A DNA stretch of 64,000 nucleotides from the NCBI GenBank assembly GCA_036625225.1, contig JAZKUF010000004.1, positions 62,001 to 126,000 of the forward strand, in the 5' to 3' direction. Source of the stretch: Accumulibacter jenkinsii. GTDB taxonomy: Bacteria > Pseudomonadota > Gammaproteobacteria > Burkholderiales > Rhodocyclaceae. Each line of letters starts with the position of its first letter. The stretch's first letter is position 1. The position numbers and the translations under genes were made by a program. The notes beneath the pieces are model-generated. The model was not told where the DNA came from and ran no database searches. It saw nothing but the letters and a program-made list of their open reading frames with translations. Below are positions 18,362 through 27,419 of the stretch, piece after piece.

Positions 18362-19590
18362 CCAACCAGCTCAACAAAAACGATTCCCGTCTCCCGGTCA
18401 CCGTTTTGTCCGGATTTCTCGGTGCCGGCAAGACTACGCTGCTCAACCATGTCCTGAACAACCGCGAAGGCCTGCGCGTTGCGGTCATCGTCAATGACAT
18501 GTCCGAGGTCAATATCGATGCCCGGCTGGTCGCTGAAGGCGGTGCCGAGTTGTCGCGGGCCGAAGAAAAGATGATCGAAATGAGCAACGGCTGCATCTGC
18601 TGCACGCTGCGCGAAGACCTGCTGATCGAAATCGCCCGATTGGCAAAGGAAAAGCGCTTCGATTACCTGCTCATTGAATCGACCGGCATTGCCGAGCCGC
18701 TGCCGGTAGCCGAGACCTTTACCTTCCGTGACGAGGACGGCACCAGCCTTGCGGACATCTCGCGGCTGGATACGATGGTCACCGTCGTCGACGGCTTCAA
18801 CTTCCTGCACGACTACAGCTCGCAGGACTACATCGCCGACCGCGGTGAAAGCCTGGGCGAAGAAGATCAGCGCACGGTGGTCAATCTGCTGGTGGAGCAG
18901 GTTGAATTCTGCGACGTCATTGTACTCAACAAGACCGACCTTCTGTTGCCGGAAGACGTGGCTCGCCTCGAAGCCATCCTGCACACCCTGAATCCGCGTG
19001 CCGACATCGTTCACGCCCGTTTTGGCCAGGTACCGCTCGCATGCCTCCTCAACACCGGTCGCTTCGATTTCGAGCAAGCGGCGGGAGCCCCCGGCTGGCT
19101 GCAGGAACTGCGCGGCGAGCACATCCCGGAAACCGAGGAATACGGGATTTCCAGCTTCGTTTACCACGCTCGGCGGCCTTTCCATCCGGCGCGTTTTCAT
19201 CAGTGGATCAATCAGGAATGGCCAGGCGTCATCCGCTCGAAAGGCTATTTCTGGCTGGCCTCTCGCCCCGGTCTGGTCGGTAGCTGGTCGCAGGCCGGCC
19301 CGATGACCCGGCACGAGCTGGGCGGTCTGTGGTGGGTTGCCGTTCCCGAGGAGGAATGGCCGGAGGACGAAGACAACCGCCGGATCATCCTGGATCGCTG
19401 GGTCGAACCCTATGGCGATGCGCAGCAGGAACTGGTGCTGATCGGCATCGAAATGGATGAAGCTGCGCTGCGCCAGGCCCTTGATGCCTGCCTGCTGAGC
19501 GACAGCGAGCTGGCAGCCGGCCCCGAGGCCTGGGCTCGGTATGAAGACCCATTTCCGCAATGGTCGATCGATGAAGTGGCGGAGGACTGA
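18358..19590 (+). CDS. zigA: COG0523 zinc GTPase ZigA
   Basis: 410 residues of the G3E/COG0523 family. Walker A GFLGAGKTTLLNH at about residue 20, the metal motif GCICC at about 80, an ESTGIAEPLPVAE switch-type segment and the NKTD guanine motif at about 195 are all present, followed by the CobW C-terminal domain (about 265-380). The sequence, including VIVNDMSEVNIDA, is of the ZigA subtype found under Zur control in Pseudomonas and Acinetobacter, thought to deliver zinc to client enzymes during starvation. It is the first large gene after the Zur box and heads the operon. Confidence 0.9.
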   Translation: MTNQLNKNDSRLPVTVLSGFLGAGKTTLLNHVLNNREGLRVAVIVNDMSEVNIDARLVAEGGAELSRAEEKMIEMSNGCICCTLREDLLIEIARLAKEKRFDYLLIESTGIAEPLPVAETFTFRDEDGTSLADISRLDTMVTVVDGFNFLHDYSSQDYIADRGESLGEEDQRTVVNLLVEQVEFCDVIVLNKTDLLLPEDVARLEAILHTLNPRADIVHARFGQVPLACLLNTGRFDFEQAAGAPGWLQELRGEHIPETEEYGISSFVYHARRPFHPARFHQWINQEWPGVIRSKGYFWLASRPGLVGSWSQAGPMTRHELGGLWWVAVPEEEWPEDEDNRRIILDRWVEPYGDAQQELVLIGIEMDEAALRQALDACLLSDSELAAGPEAWARYEDPFPQWSIDEVAED

Positions 19591-19593
19591 GTC

Positions 19594-20016
19594 GTGAGCA
19601 AGACGATCGAACTAATGAGTGATGCTGAACTACTGGCTGCGCCTGAATCGGCGTACATGTCCGAGGTTCAGTTGTTGACCTTCAAGCAGCGCTTGCTGAC
19701 CGAGGAGCAGGCGTTTCGTCCCGCAGCCGAAGCGACCACCCATCACCTGCAGGAAAGCGAAGCGGCACCGGACCCGGTCGATCGAGCCAGTGCCGAGGAA
19801 GAGCGCGCACTGGAACTGCGCGTGCGCGACCGCGAACGGAAGTTGCTCAAGAACATATCGCTGGCCCTGCAGCGAATCGAGGATGGCACCTATGGCTGGT
19901 GCGAGGAAAGCGGCGAGCCGATCGGCATTGCCCGTCTGCTCGCCCGTCCGACGGCGAGCTTGTCACTGGAGGCGCATGAGCGCCATGAACAACGCAAACG
20001 CCAGTTTGGCGGCTAG
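19594..20016 (+). CDS. dksA2: DksA2-type transcription factor lacking the zinc finger
   Basis: 140 residues with the DksA plan: a coiled coil holding the DPVDRASAEEERALELRVRDRE segment (the acidic D-x2-D tip) and the C-terminal globular region YGWCEESGEPIGIARLLARP. In canonical DksA four cysteines hold zinc (CxxC...CxxC). Here they read C, S, S and A (WCEES, SLSLEA), so only one remains. This matches the zinc-independent paralogues that replace DksA on RNA polymerase in zinc starvation. GTG start, four bases after the zigA stop. Confidence 0.9.
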   Translation: MSKTIELMSDAELLAAPESAYMSEVQLLTFKQRLLTEEQAFRPAAEATTHHLQESEAAPDPVDRASAEEERALELRVRDRERKLLKNISLALQRIEDGTYGWCEESGEPIGIARLLARPTASLSLEAHERHEQRKRQFGG

Positions 20017-20024
20017 GACTTCAG

Positions 20025-21119
20025 ATGGCTTCCCACGATACTGAGCGCCGGATTCCGGTTACGCTGCTCACTGGCTTTCTTGGCGCAGGAAAAACGACCC
20101 TGCTCAATCATCTGCTGAGCCAGCCGGACATGAAGACGGCGGCGGTGTTGATCAACGAATTCGGCAGTGTTGCGGTCGACCACCATCTGGTCACGAAAAT
20201 TGACGAAGACGTGATCATGCTCAACTCCGGCTGCATCTGCTGCACCGTCCGCGGTGATTTGACGCGCAGCCTGAAGGAAATGTTCATGCGCTGCATGCGC
20301 CGCGAGCTGAAGCCAATCAGCCGTGTCATCATCGAAACCACCGGGCTGGCGGATCCGGCGCCGGTGATTTTTACGCTGATGGGAGATCTTTTCGTTGCTG
20401 AACGTTTTCGCATCGACGGCGTGATTACCGCCGTTGACGCTACCCACGCGGACCGTCAGATCGGTGCGCACAACGAAGCAATCAAGCAGGTGGCGATGGC
20501 CGACCGCCTGCTGATAACCAAATGCGACCTGGCAACGACGGCGCAAATGGATGCCTTGTCGCGCAAACTGCGAATAATAAATCCCTCCGCGCCGCAGATT
20601 TACGTTCGGCGCGGGGAGGTCTCTGCTGCATCGATCAGCCAATGTGGCCTGTATGACCCGGGCACAAAAACACCTGATGTCGCCGGCTGGCTGGCTGAGG
20701 AAAAGGTGCGCAAAGAGAGCCGCCAGCACCATCCTCACCACCATCGTCACGATGTTGACCGCCATGATGCCCACGTCTACAGCTTCGCGCTAACCTTCGA
20801 TCAGCCCCTGCAGTGGCCTTGCTTCGTCGATGCCATCGAAATGCTGCTGGCTACATCCGGCGGCCGCATCCTGCGCATCAAGGGGTTGCTCAACGTTGAA
20901 GATGATGCCTGCCCGCGCGTCATTCAGTGCGTCCAGCACGTTAACTACCCTTACGCACGGCTCGATGCCTGGCCGGAGCAGCCGCCGTATAACGACCGCA
21001 AGAGTCGTCTCATCTTCATCGTCCGCGATCTTGAGCAATCGGTAGTCGAGAAAGTCTTCGCCATGTTCTGCGGCGTGATGGATTTACCGCCCGAGCCGGA
21101 GGTCACGTCGGCATGGTGA
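20025..21119 (+). CDS. COG0523 GTPase with His-rich loop
   Basis: 364 residues. Walker A GFLGAGKTTLLNH, the metal motif GCICC, ETTGLADPAPVI and a guanine motif TKCD (in place of NKxD) are visible. Between the GTPase and the C-terminal CobW domain lies a His/Asp-rich stretch (QHHPHHHRHDVDRHDAH, about residues 235-252), a likely zinc-binding loop common in Zur-regulated members. It differs from the first and third COG0523 proteins in length and in this loop, so the three are probably not redundant. It sits 8 bases after dksA2 and overlaps cysS2 by 7 bases. Confidence 0.88.
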   Translation: MASHDTERRIPVTLLTGFLGAGKTTLLNHLLSQPDMKTAAVLINEFGSVAVDHHLVTKIDEDVIMLNSGCICCTVRGDLTRSLKEMFMRCMRRELKPISRVIIETTGLADPAPVIFTLMGDLFVAERFRIDGVITAVDATHADRQIGAHNEAIKQVAMADRLLITKCDLATTAQMDALSRKLRIINPSAPQIYVRRGEVSAASISQCGLYDPGTKTPDVAGWLAEEKVRKESRQHHPHHHRHDVDRHDAHVYSFALTFDQPLQWPCFVDAIEMLLATSGGRILRIKGLLNVEDDACPRVIQCVQHVNYPYARLDAWPEQPPYNDRKSRLIFIVRDLEQSVVEKVFAMFCGVMDLPPEPEVTSAW

Positions 21120-22513
21120 GTATTCGCCTGCACAACACCCTGAGCCGGCAGAAGGAGGTTTTCATCCCGGCGGACTCGCAGCGCGTCACCATGTACGTCT
21201 GCGGCCCAACCGTCTACAACTACGTGCACATTGGCAACGCGCGCCCGGTGGTCGTTTTCGATGTGCTCTACCGCCTGCTGTCGCGGCATTACCCGCGGGT
21301 GATTTACGCCCGTAACATCACCGACGTGGACGACAAGATCAATGCCGCCGCAGCCGCCAACGGCGAGCCCATTCGCATCCTGGCAGAGCGTTACGCCACG
21401 GCCTATCGCGAGGACATGACGCAGTTGAACGCCTTGCCACCGACCATCGAACCCTGGGCGACCGGCCACATTCCGCAGATGATTGCGCTGATCGAGCGCC
21501 TGATCGAGCGTAGCCATGCCTATGTCGCGGAGGGCCACGTCCTGTTTCATGTGCCGTCGCTGCCCGACTACGGCAAGCTCTCGGGTCGTCAGCACGACGA
21601 CATGGTTGCCGGGGCGCGGGTCGAAGTCGCACCCTACAAGCGCGACCCGGCCGATTTCGTGCTCTGGAAGCCGTCGACCGCAGCACAGCCCGGCTGGGAC
21701 AGCCCTTGGGGCTTTGGGCGCCCCGGGTGGCACATGGAATGTACGGCGATGATCAACACCCACCTCGGCCCGTCGATCGACATCCACGGCGGCGGCCAGG
21801 ACCTGATCTTTCCCCACCATGAAAACGAAATTGCCCAGGGTGAAGGGGCAAATGGCGGACAGTATTGCCGCTACTGGCTGCACAACGGCTATGTCACGGT
21901 CGACGGCGAAAAAATGTCAAAATCCCTTGGCAATTTCCGCACCGTACGCGACCTGCTGCAGTACTACCCCGGCGAGGTCATCCGTTACGCGCTGCTCGCC
22001 GGCCATTACCGCAAGCCACTTGACTTCTCGCTGAGTGCGCTCGATCAGGCGCGGGCGGCGCTCGACCGCTTGTACGGCAGCTTGCAACCTTTTTCCGCGC
22101 CAGATCCAGCGCCCAAAGGCGTGCGCGCCGAGGCAGTCGAAGCCGCGCTGGCCGACGACCTGAACACGCCCCTGGCCCTCGGCTGCTTGCACGAAAACGC
22201 CACGGCACTGCGCAAATGTACGGATCCGGCAGAACAATCCCGCCTCCTTGCCACGCTACGCGATGCTGCCGACTTGCTCGGCCTGTTGCAACAGAATCCG
22301 GCCACCTGGCGCCAGCAGGCAAGGGCGCAGGACAACTGCCCAGCGGCCGAAACCATCGAACAACTGATCGCCACTCGCCGCGTAGCGCGCGCTCGCCGTG
22401 ATTTTGCCCGTGCCGATGAGCTGCGCCAGGAATTGCTGACCCTTGGCATCGGTATCGAGGATAGCGCGACGGGTACGAGCTGGCATCGCCTGCACGCACA
22501 GACCGCGGTATGA
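21113..22513 (+). CDS. cysS: Cysteinyl-tRNA synthetase paralogue (CysS2)
   Basis: 466 residues, normal length for CysRS. The class I signatures are VHIGNAR (HIGH-like) and KMSKSLGN (KMSKS). The zinc ligands of the E. coli enzyme are all kept: Cys in MYVCGPTVYNYVH, Cys in GWHMECTAM, and His/Glu in FPHHENE. It therefore still looks like a zinc enzyme, in contrast to DksA2 in the same operon. Position between COG0523 genes under a Zur box marks it as the starvation-time copy; a housekeeping cysS is presumably elsewhere. It overlaps the previous gene by 7 bases. Confidence 0.9.
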   Translation: MVSIRLHNTLSRQKEVFIPADSQRVTMYVCGPTVYNYVHIGNARPVVVFDVLYRLLSRHYPRVIYARNITDVDDKINAAAAANGEPIRILAERYATAYREDMTQLNALPPTIEPWATGHIPQMIALIERLIERSHAYVAEGHVLFHVPSLPDYGKLSGRQHDDMVAGARVEVAPYKRDPADFVLWKPSTAAQPGWDSPWGFGRPGWHMECTAMINTHLGPSIDIHGGGQDLIFPHHENEIAQGEGANGGQYCRYWLHNGYVTVDGEKMSKSLGNFRTVRDLLQYYPGEVIRYALLAGHYRKPLDFSLSALDQARAALDRLYGSLQPFSAPDPAPKGVRAEAVEAALADDLNTPLALGCLHENATALRKCTDPAEQSRLLATLRDAADLLGLLQQNPATWRQQARAQDNCPAAETIEQLIATRRVARARRDFARADELRQELLTLGIGIEDSATGTSWHRLHAQTAV

Positions 22514-22567
22514 AACGCCTTCTGACCCGTGCCATCCTGCTGATTACTGCGCCATTCTTGCGCGCAT

Positions 22568-24262
22568 TTGCTGGCCATGGCCGTCAAGCAGCTTTACCCG
22601 AGCGCCCAGGTCACCATCGGCCCGGTTATCGAAGACGGCTTTTTCTACGACTTCGCCTTCGAGCGCCCCTTTACGCCCGACGACCTGGCAGAGATCGAAG
22701 CCCGCATGCAGGAACTCGCCGCCGCTGACCTGCCGCTCGGCCGGCGCGAACTGCCGCGTGACCAGGCAGTCGCGTATTTCGAGCAATTGGGCGAGTCCTA
22801 CAAGGCGGAACTGATCCGCGCCATTCCCGAGGGCGAAACCCTGTCGCTCTACGCCCAAGGCGGCTTTGAAGACCTTTGTCGCGGCCCGCACGTACCGAGC
22901 ACGGGCAGGCTTCAAGCCTTCAAGCTGACCAAGGTGGCAGGCGCCTATTGGCGGGGCGATGCCAGGAACGCCATGCTGCAGCGAATCTACGGCACCTGCT
23001 GGCCGGATGCCAAGGCCCTCAAGGCCTACCTGACCCGCCTCGAAGAAGCCGGTAAGCGCGACCACCGCAAGCTCGGCGCGCAGCTCGACCTGTTCCATTT
23101 CGACGACTGCGCACCCGGTTCGGTGTTCTGGCACCCCAAGGGCTGGGCGCTGTTCCAGCAACTGATTGGCTACATGCGCAGACGCCAGGAGCGCGCCGAT
23201 TACGTCGAGGTCAATACGCCCGACGTGATGGATCGCGGCCTGTGGGAAACCTCCGGCCACTGGTTCAACTACCGCGAGGCGATGTTCACGACGACAACCG
23301 AGGACGAGCGCGTCTTCGCTCTCAAACCGATGAACTGCCCCGGCGCCGTCTCCTTGTTTGCCCAAGGGCTGAAAAGTTACCGTGACCTCCCCTTGCGCAT
23401 GGCCGAATTCGGCAAGGTCCATCGCTACGAGCCCTCAGGCTCCCTCCACGGCTTGCTGCGCGTACGCCATTTCACCCAGGACGACGCCCATATCTTCTGC
23501 ACCGTTGCCCAGATGCAGGACGAATGCGCCAGCACCATCGCACTGGTCTTCGCCATCTATCGCGATTTCGGCTTCGACGATGTCGCCGTCAAGCTGTCGA
23601 CCCGACCGGCCCACCGCATTGGCAGTGACGAAACCTGGGATCAGCTTGAAGGTGCGCTCTCCGGGGCGCTCGACCGGATGGGTATCGAATGCCGGATCAA
23701 CCCCGGCGAAGGTGCCTTCTATGGGCCCAAGCTCGAATTCGTACTGCGCGACGCGATCGGCCGCGACTGGCAATGTGGCACGCTGCAGGTCGATCTCAAC
23801 CTGCCGGAGCGTTTCGACATCAGTTACATCAACGAACGGGGCGAACGCGAACGGCCCGTGATGCTGCACCGGGCGCTGTTCGGTTCGCTTGAGCGCTTTA
23901 CCGGCATCCTGATCGAGCACTACAGCGGCCTCTTTCCGCTCTGGTTGGCGCCGCAGCAGGCCGTAGTACTCAACATCAGCGAAGGTCAGAGCGACTACGC
24001 GGAAAGCGTGTTGAAGGCGCTTAAGCGGGCCGGCGTCCGCGCTACGGTCGATCTGCGCAACGAGAAAATCGGCTACAAGGTTCGCGAGTACTCGCTGCAG
24101 AAAGTGCCTTACCTGTTGGTCGTCGGCGATAGGGAAAAAGCGGAAGGCCGGGTCGCACTGCGCGCACGCGCAGGCGAGGATCTCGGCAGCCTGCCGCTGG
24201 CCGACGTCATCGCCCACCTGCGTGAAGAAGCGCGACCCCCCGGCGGGACTAACGCATGCTGA
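22568..24262 (+). CDS. thrS: Threonyl-tRNA synthetase paralogue (ThrS2), no TGS domain and disturbed 5' end
   Basis: 564 residues from a TTG, against about 640 in normal ThrRS. The TGS domain is absent. Catalytic domain motifs are intact, and all three zinc ligands remain (MNCPG, DDAHIF, VMLHRA). The start is problematic. In this frame the conserved editing-domain motif LRHSCAHL begins at 22547, upstream of the TTG, and is preceded by a stop at 22541 with no start codon between them. An ATG at 22510, overlapping the cysS stop as ATGA, opens a different frame (MKRLLTRAILLIT). A one-base shift near 22544 would join the two. So either a sequencing error or mutation has split the gene, or translation starts late and loses the first editing histidines. 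Confidence 0.85.
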   Translation: MLAMAVKQLYPSAQVTIGPVIEDGFFYDFAFERPFTPDDLAEIEARMQELAAADLPLGRRELPRDQAVAYFEQLGESYKAELIRAIPEGETLSLYAQGGFEDLCRGPHVPSTGRLQAFKLTKVAGAYWRGDARNAMLQRIYGTCWPDAKALKAYLTRLEEAGKRDHRKLGAQLDLFHFDDCAPGSVFWHPKGWALFQQLIGYMRRRQERADYVEVNTPDVMDRGLWETSGHWFNYREAMFTTTTEDERVFALKPMNCPGAVSLFAQGLKSYRDLPLRMAEFGKVHRYEPSGSLHGLLRVRHFTQDDAHIFCTVAQMQDECASTIALVFAIYRDFGFDDVAVKLSTRPAHRIGSDETWDQLEGALSGALDRMGIECRINPGEGAFYGPKLEFVLRDAIGRDWQCGTLQVDLNLPERFDISYINERGERERPVMLHRALFGSLERFTGILIEHYSGLFPLWLAPQQAVVLNISEGQSDYAESVLKALKRAGVRATVDLRNEKIGYKVREYSLQKVPYLLVVGDREKAEGRVALRARAGEDLGSLPLADVIAHLREEARPPGGTNAC

Positions 24263-24837
24263 TCCGCAAGCTGTTCAAGTTCGAGAACGCCCACATCGTA
24301 CGCGGCTGCAGCACGCGGCGCTGCTCGCACTCAATCCACGGCCACTCGTACAAAGTCGAGTTGCTGCTCGAAGCTCAGGCGCTTGATCACGGCCAGATGG
24401 TCTACGACTTCGGCCTGTTGAAGGATGGCCCGCGCGCGCTGATCGACGCCTTTGACCATGCCGTCGCTCTGTGGTCTGGCGACGATCCTGATTACATCGC
24501 CGCCTGCCAGCGGTTTTCCGAGCGCTGGATTCTGATTCCTGTTTCGCCCAGCGCCGAGCAGCTGTCGCGGCTGTTTTTCGTAATGATCGACCGTCTGCTG
24601 GATCTGACCGAAATGCGTAACGGCGAGGCCGACGTGCGCCTGCATTCGGTCATCGTCCACGAGACCGAAACCGGCTACGCCCAGTGCTTCCGCGAAGATG
24701 CCTGCAGCCCGCGCATGGGCCTGATCGCGCTGGAAGACATTGAATTTTCTGAAGCCATCCGCAACGAATGGCCCAACCACGACCTGTTCGACAAGCTCAA
24801 ACGCGGCGAACGAACGTTTCATCCCAACGGAGTGTAG
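24256..24837 (+). CDS. 6-pyruvoyl/6-carboxytetrahydropterin synthase paralogue (QueD-like)
   Basis: 193 residues of the PTPS/QueD family. The zinc histidines are visible in FENAHIV and in SIHGHSY, with a Cys-rich CSTRRCS just before, and the C-terminal HETETGYAQC holds the pterin-binding Glu. E. coli QueD is about 120 residues; this longer form is a distinct subgroup. The enzyme would convert 7,8-dihydroneopterin triphosphate in the queuosine branch. Its location in the Zur operon fits earlier reports of queD paralogues in zinc regulons. It overlaps thrS2 by 7 bases. Confidence 0.82.
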   Translation: MLIRKLFKFENAHIVRGCSTRRCSHSIHGHSYKVELLLEAQALDHGQMVYDFGLLKDGPRALIDAFDHAVALWSGDDPDYIAACQRFSERWILIPVSPSAEQLSRLFFVMIDRLLDLTEMRNGEADVRLHSVIVHETETGYAQCFREDACSPRMGLIALEDIEFSEAIRNEWPNHDLFDKLKRGERTFHPNGV

Positions 24838-24840
24838 ACA

Positions 24841-25401
24841 ATGATCCGCAAGAATCCCCGTGGCGACCTGCCGCAAATCGATGCAACCGCCTACGTCGAC
24901 CAGACCGCCATCATCTGCGGCAAGGTCATCATCGAGGAAAACGTCTTCGTCGGCCCCTACGCGGTGATCCGTGCCGACGAGGTCAATGCCGACGGCGATC
25001 TCGAACCGATCCGCATCCGCGCCCATTCCAACATCCAGGACGGCGTCGTCATTCACTCCAAGTCCGGCGCCCTGGTCGATATCGGCGAACACACCTCGAT
25101 TGCCCACCGTTCCATCGTGCATGGCCCGGCCGTCATCGGCAATAACGTGTTCATCGGCTTCAATAGCGTCGTCTTCAATTGCCGTATCGGCGATGGCTGC
25201 GTCGTTCGACACAACGCCGTGGTCGATGGCAACGACCTGCCGCCGGGCTTCTATGTTTCATCCACCCTGCGTATCGGTCCGGAGACCGACCTCGCCAGCA
25301 TGCCCCGCGTCAGCGCCGAGGCCACCGAGTTTTCCGAGGATGTGGTGCGAACCAATCACGAACTGGTCCAGGGCTACAAACGCCTGCAGAACGAGTTCTG
25401 A
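24841..25401 (+). CDS. Gamma-class carbonic anhydrase-like protein
   Basis: 186 residues with a left-handed beta-helix of hexapeptide repeats (IICGKVIIEENVFVGPYAVIRAD and following). The three metal histidines of the gamma-CA fold are recognisable: H in VVIHSKSG, and H...H in AHRSIVHGPAV. The C-terminal helix (TEFSEDVVRTNHELVQGYKRLQ) is typical. It probably hydrates CO2, or is a related acyltransferase-like protein; activity cannot be read from sequence. Gamma-CA paralogues recur in Zur operons, where they may work with iron or cobalt in place of zinc. It is 3 bases after the QueD-like gene. Confidence 0.82.
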   Translation: MIRKNPRGDLPQIDATAYVDQTAIICGKVIIEENVFVGPYAVIRADEVNADGDLEPIRIRAHSNIQDGVVIHSKSGALVDIGEHTSIAHRSIVHGPAVIGNNVFIGFNSVVFNCRIGDGCVVRHNAVVDGNDLPPGFYVSSTLRIGPETDLASMPRVSAEATEFSEDVVRTNHELVQGYKRLQNEF

Positions 25402-25403
25402 GC

Positions 25404-26732
25404 ATGAGCGAGCTGCTCATCCGCAACGCCCGGCTGGTCAACGAAGGTGAAATCCGCGCGGCCGACCTCCTCGTTCGTGATGGGCGGATTACCAGGATCG
25501 CCCCGGCAATCGACGCCTGCGCCGATGACGAAATCGATGCCGCCGGGCAGTGGCTATTGCCCGGCATGATCGACGACCAGGTGCATTTCCGCGAGCCGGG
25601 GTTGACACATAAAGGCTGTATCGCCAGCGAGTCGGCGGCGGCCGTCGCTGGCGGAATAACCAGCTTCATGGAGATGCCCAATACCAATCCGCCGACCCTG
25701 TCGATGGCGGCACTGGCGGAAAAGAAGGCGATCGCCGCCTGCGATTCGCGGGCCAATTACGCCTTTCACTTTGGTGTCGCGAACGACAACCTCGATGCCG
25801 TGGCCGCCCTTGACCCCCGTGAAGTCGCCGGTATCAAGGTCTTCATGGGCGCATCGACCGGCAACATGCTGGTCGACGATCCAGCGGTGCTGGAGCGCCT
25901 GTTCTCCTGTGCTCCGACGATTCTGCTGACGCATTGCGAGGACACCCCGTCGATTGCGGTGAACGAGGAAAAATGGCGAAAGACGTATGCCGATGCCGTG
26001 CCGTTTTCGGCGCACCCGCTGATCCGCGATGCCGAGGCCTGCTACAAATCTTCGTCGCTCGCCGTGTCGCTGGGCAAAAAGCACGGCACTCGCCTGCATG
26101 TGCTGCACATCTCCACCGCCCGCGAACTCGAACTCTTCGAAGACAAGCCGCTGGCCGACAAGCACATCACCGCCGAAGTCTGCGTCCATCACCTCTTGTT
26201 CGACGACAGCGACTACACGCGACTCGGCAGTCACCTCAAATGCAACCCGGCCGTCAAGACCGTGGCCGACCGCAACGCCCTGCGCGCCGCGCTCAACAGC
26301 AATCGGCTGGACGTTATCGGCACCGACCACGCGCCGCATACGGCAGAAGAGAAAGCCGGCAACTATTTCCAGGCACCGTCTGGCCTACCGCTTGTCCAGC
26401 ACGCGTTGCCCGGCTTGATGGGGCTGGTGCACGACGGCCTCGTCGACCTGCCGACGCTGGTCGCCAAGACAAGCCACCGCGTTGCCGAGTTGTTCGGCAT
26501 CGTCGACCGCGGCTACCTGCGAGAAGGCCATTGGGCGGATCTGGTGTTGATCGGCGACCGCGACATGGACATCCCGGACGACCCCGTGCTCGCCCGCTGC
26601 GGCTGGTCACCCTTTGTCGGCCGACGTTTCCGCAGCCGGGTGGCGACGACGGTCGTTTCCGGCCAGATCGCCTGGCATGACGGGAAAGTGCGCCCCAACT
26701 GCCGCGGCCGGGCGCTTTCCTTTCTGCGCTGA
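25404..26732 (+). CDS. pyrC: Dihydroorotase paralogue (PyrC2)
   Basis: 442 residues from the ATG at 25404, 2 bases after the previous stop; the open frame upstream is shadow. It is a class I dihydroorotase with DDQVHFREPG, LTHCED, LHVLHIST and GTDHAPHT at the metal and substrate sites. The first His of the usual HxH pair is Gln (DDQVH). I recall the same replacement in a subgroup common in Bacteroidetes. It would close carbamoyl-aspartate to dihydroorotate in pyrimidine synthesis. PyrC2 is a known member of Pseudomonas Zur operons. The changed ligand could lower its zinc need, which is inference. Confidence 0.88.
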   Translation: MSELLIRNARLVNEGEIRAADLLVRDGRITRIAPAIDACADDEIDAAGQWLLPGMIDDQVHFREPGLTHKGCIASESAAAVAGGITSFMEMPNTNPPTLSMAALAEKKAIAACDSRANYAFHFGVANDNLDAVAALDPREVAGIKVFMGASTGNMLVDDPAVLERLFSCAPTILLTHCEDTPSIAVNEEKWRKTYADAVPFSAHPLIRDAEACYKSSSLAVSLGKKHGTRLHVLHISTARELELFEDKPLADKHITAEVCVHHLLFDDSDYTRLGSHLKCNPAVKTVADRNALRAALNSNRLDVIGTDHAPHTAEEKAGNYFQAPSGLPLVQHALPGLMGLVHDGLVDLPTLVAKTSHRVAELFGIVDRGYLREGHWADLVLIGDRDMDIPDDPVLARCGWSPFVGRRFRSRVATTVVSGQIAWHDGKVRPNCRGRALSFLR

Positions 26733-26768
26733 TACTCCGGTTTGACCGTAACTGACAGGAGTTTTCTG

Positions 26769-27419
26769 ATGAATTCCCCGCTACCGCGTACCGCCACGAC
26801 TTGCGCCGCCATCTCGCAAGAGGCGCTGGATCTGACGCGCATCTTCGATCCGGGAATCCAGCTCGCCCAGTGGTGGCGCCCGGTCAATGGCGCCATCGCC
26901 GACTGGCTGAACACCCATGCTGACGATCTCGGATCAGGTTTTCGCCAGATCCTGGCACCAGGAAAGACCCCGGATCTCGCCCGCCTGCCGGCGGGTGCCG
27001 GCCGCGACGCGCTGGCTGCCGATCTCACCTTGCTTGCCGAAATGCTTGGCGAGCTGCTCGATGCAAGGAGCATCGGCCTCCGCCTTGAGGTGGTCGGCCA
27101 ATCGATGTGTCCGCGTTTGCATGTCGATCGCGTCGGCATCCGCTTGCTGTGCACCTATCGCGGTCCGGGGACCGAATGGGTGGACGACGCGGCGGTCGAT
27201 CGCGGCCGTCTCGGGGCTGGGGCCAGGGGACTGCCTGACGAAAGCTCCGGCCTGCTGGGCCCGGGCAGCCGCATCAAGGTGATTCCGCCTTTCGCCGTGG
27301 CCCTGCTCAAGGGTAGCCTGTGGCAGGGCAATGGCGGGCGGGGTGTCATTCATCGCTCGCCGGCCGTTACGCGGGGCGAGACAGCGCGCGTTCTGCTGGC
27401 GATGGATGCCGACTGGTGA
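26769..27419 (+). CDS. DUF1826 domain protein
   Basis: 216 residues from the ATG at 26769, after a GACAGGAG ribosome site. The core VVGQSMCPRLHVDRVGIRLLCTYRGPGTEW is the conserved DUF1826 block, with Cys, His and Asp residues suited to metal binding. A C-terminal KVIPPFAVALLKGS..GNGGRGVIHRSP follows. DUF1826 genes are repeatedly found beside COG0523 GTPases in Zur regulons, but the function is unknown. It is the last gene of the tightly packed run; 77 bases then separate it from the third COG0523 gene. Confidence 0.8.
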   Translation: MNSPLPRTATTCAAISQEALDLTRIFDPGIQLAQWWRPVNGAIADWLNTHADDLGSGFRQILAPGKTPDLARLPAGAGRDALAADLTLLAEMLGELLDARSIGLRLEVVGQSMCPRLHVDRVGIRLLCTYRGPGTEWVDDAAVDRGRLGAGARGLPDESSGLLGPGSRIKVIPPFAVALLKGSLWQGNGGRGVIHRSPAVTRGETARVLLAMDADW

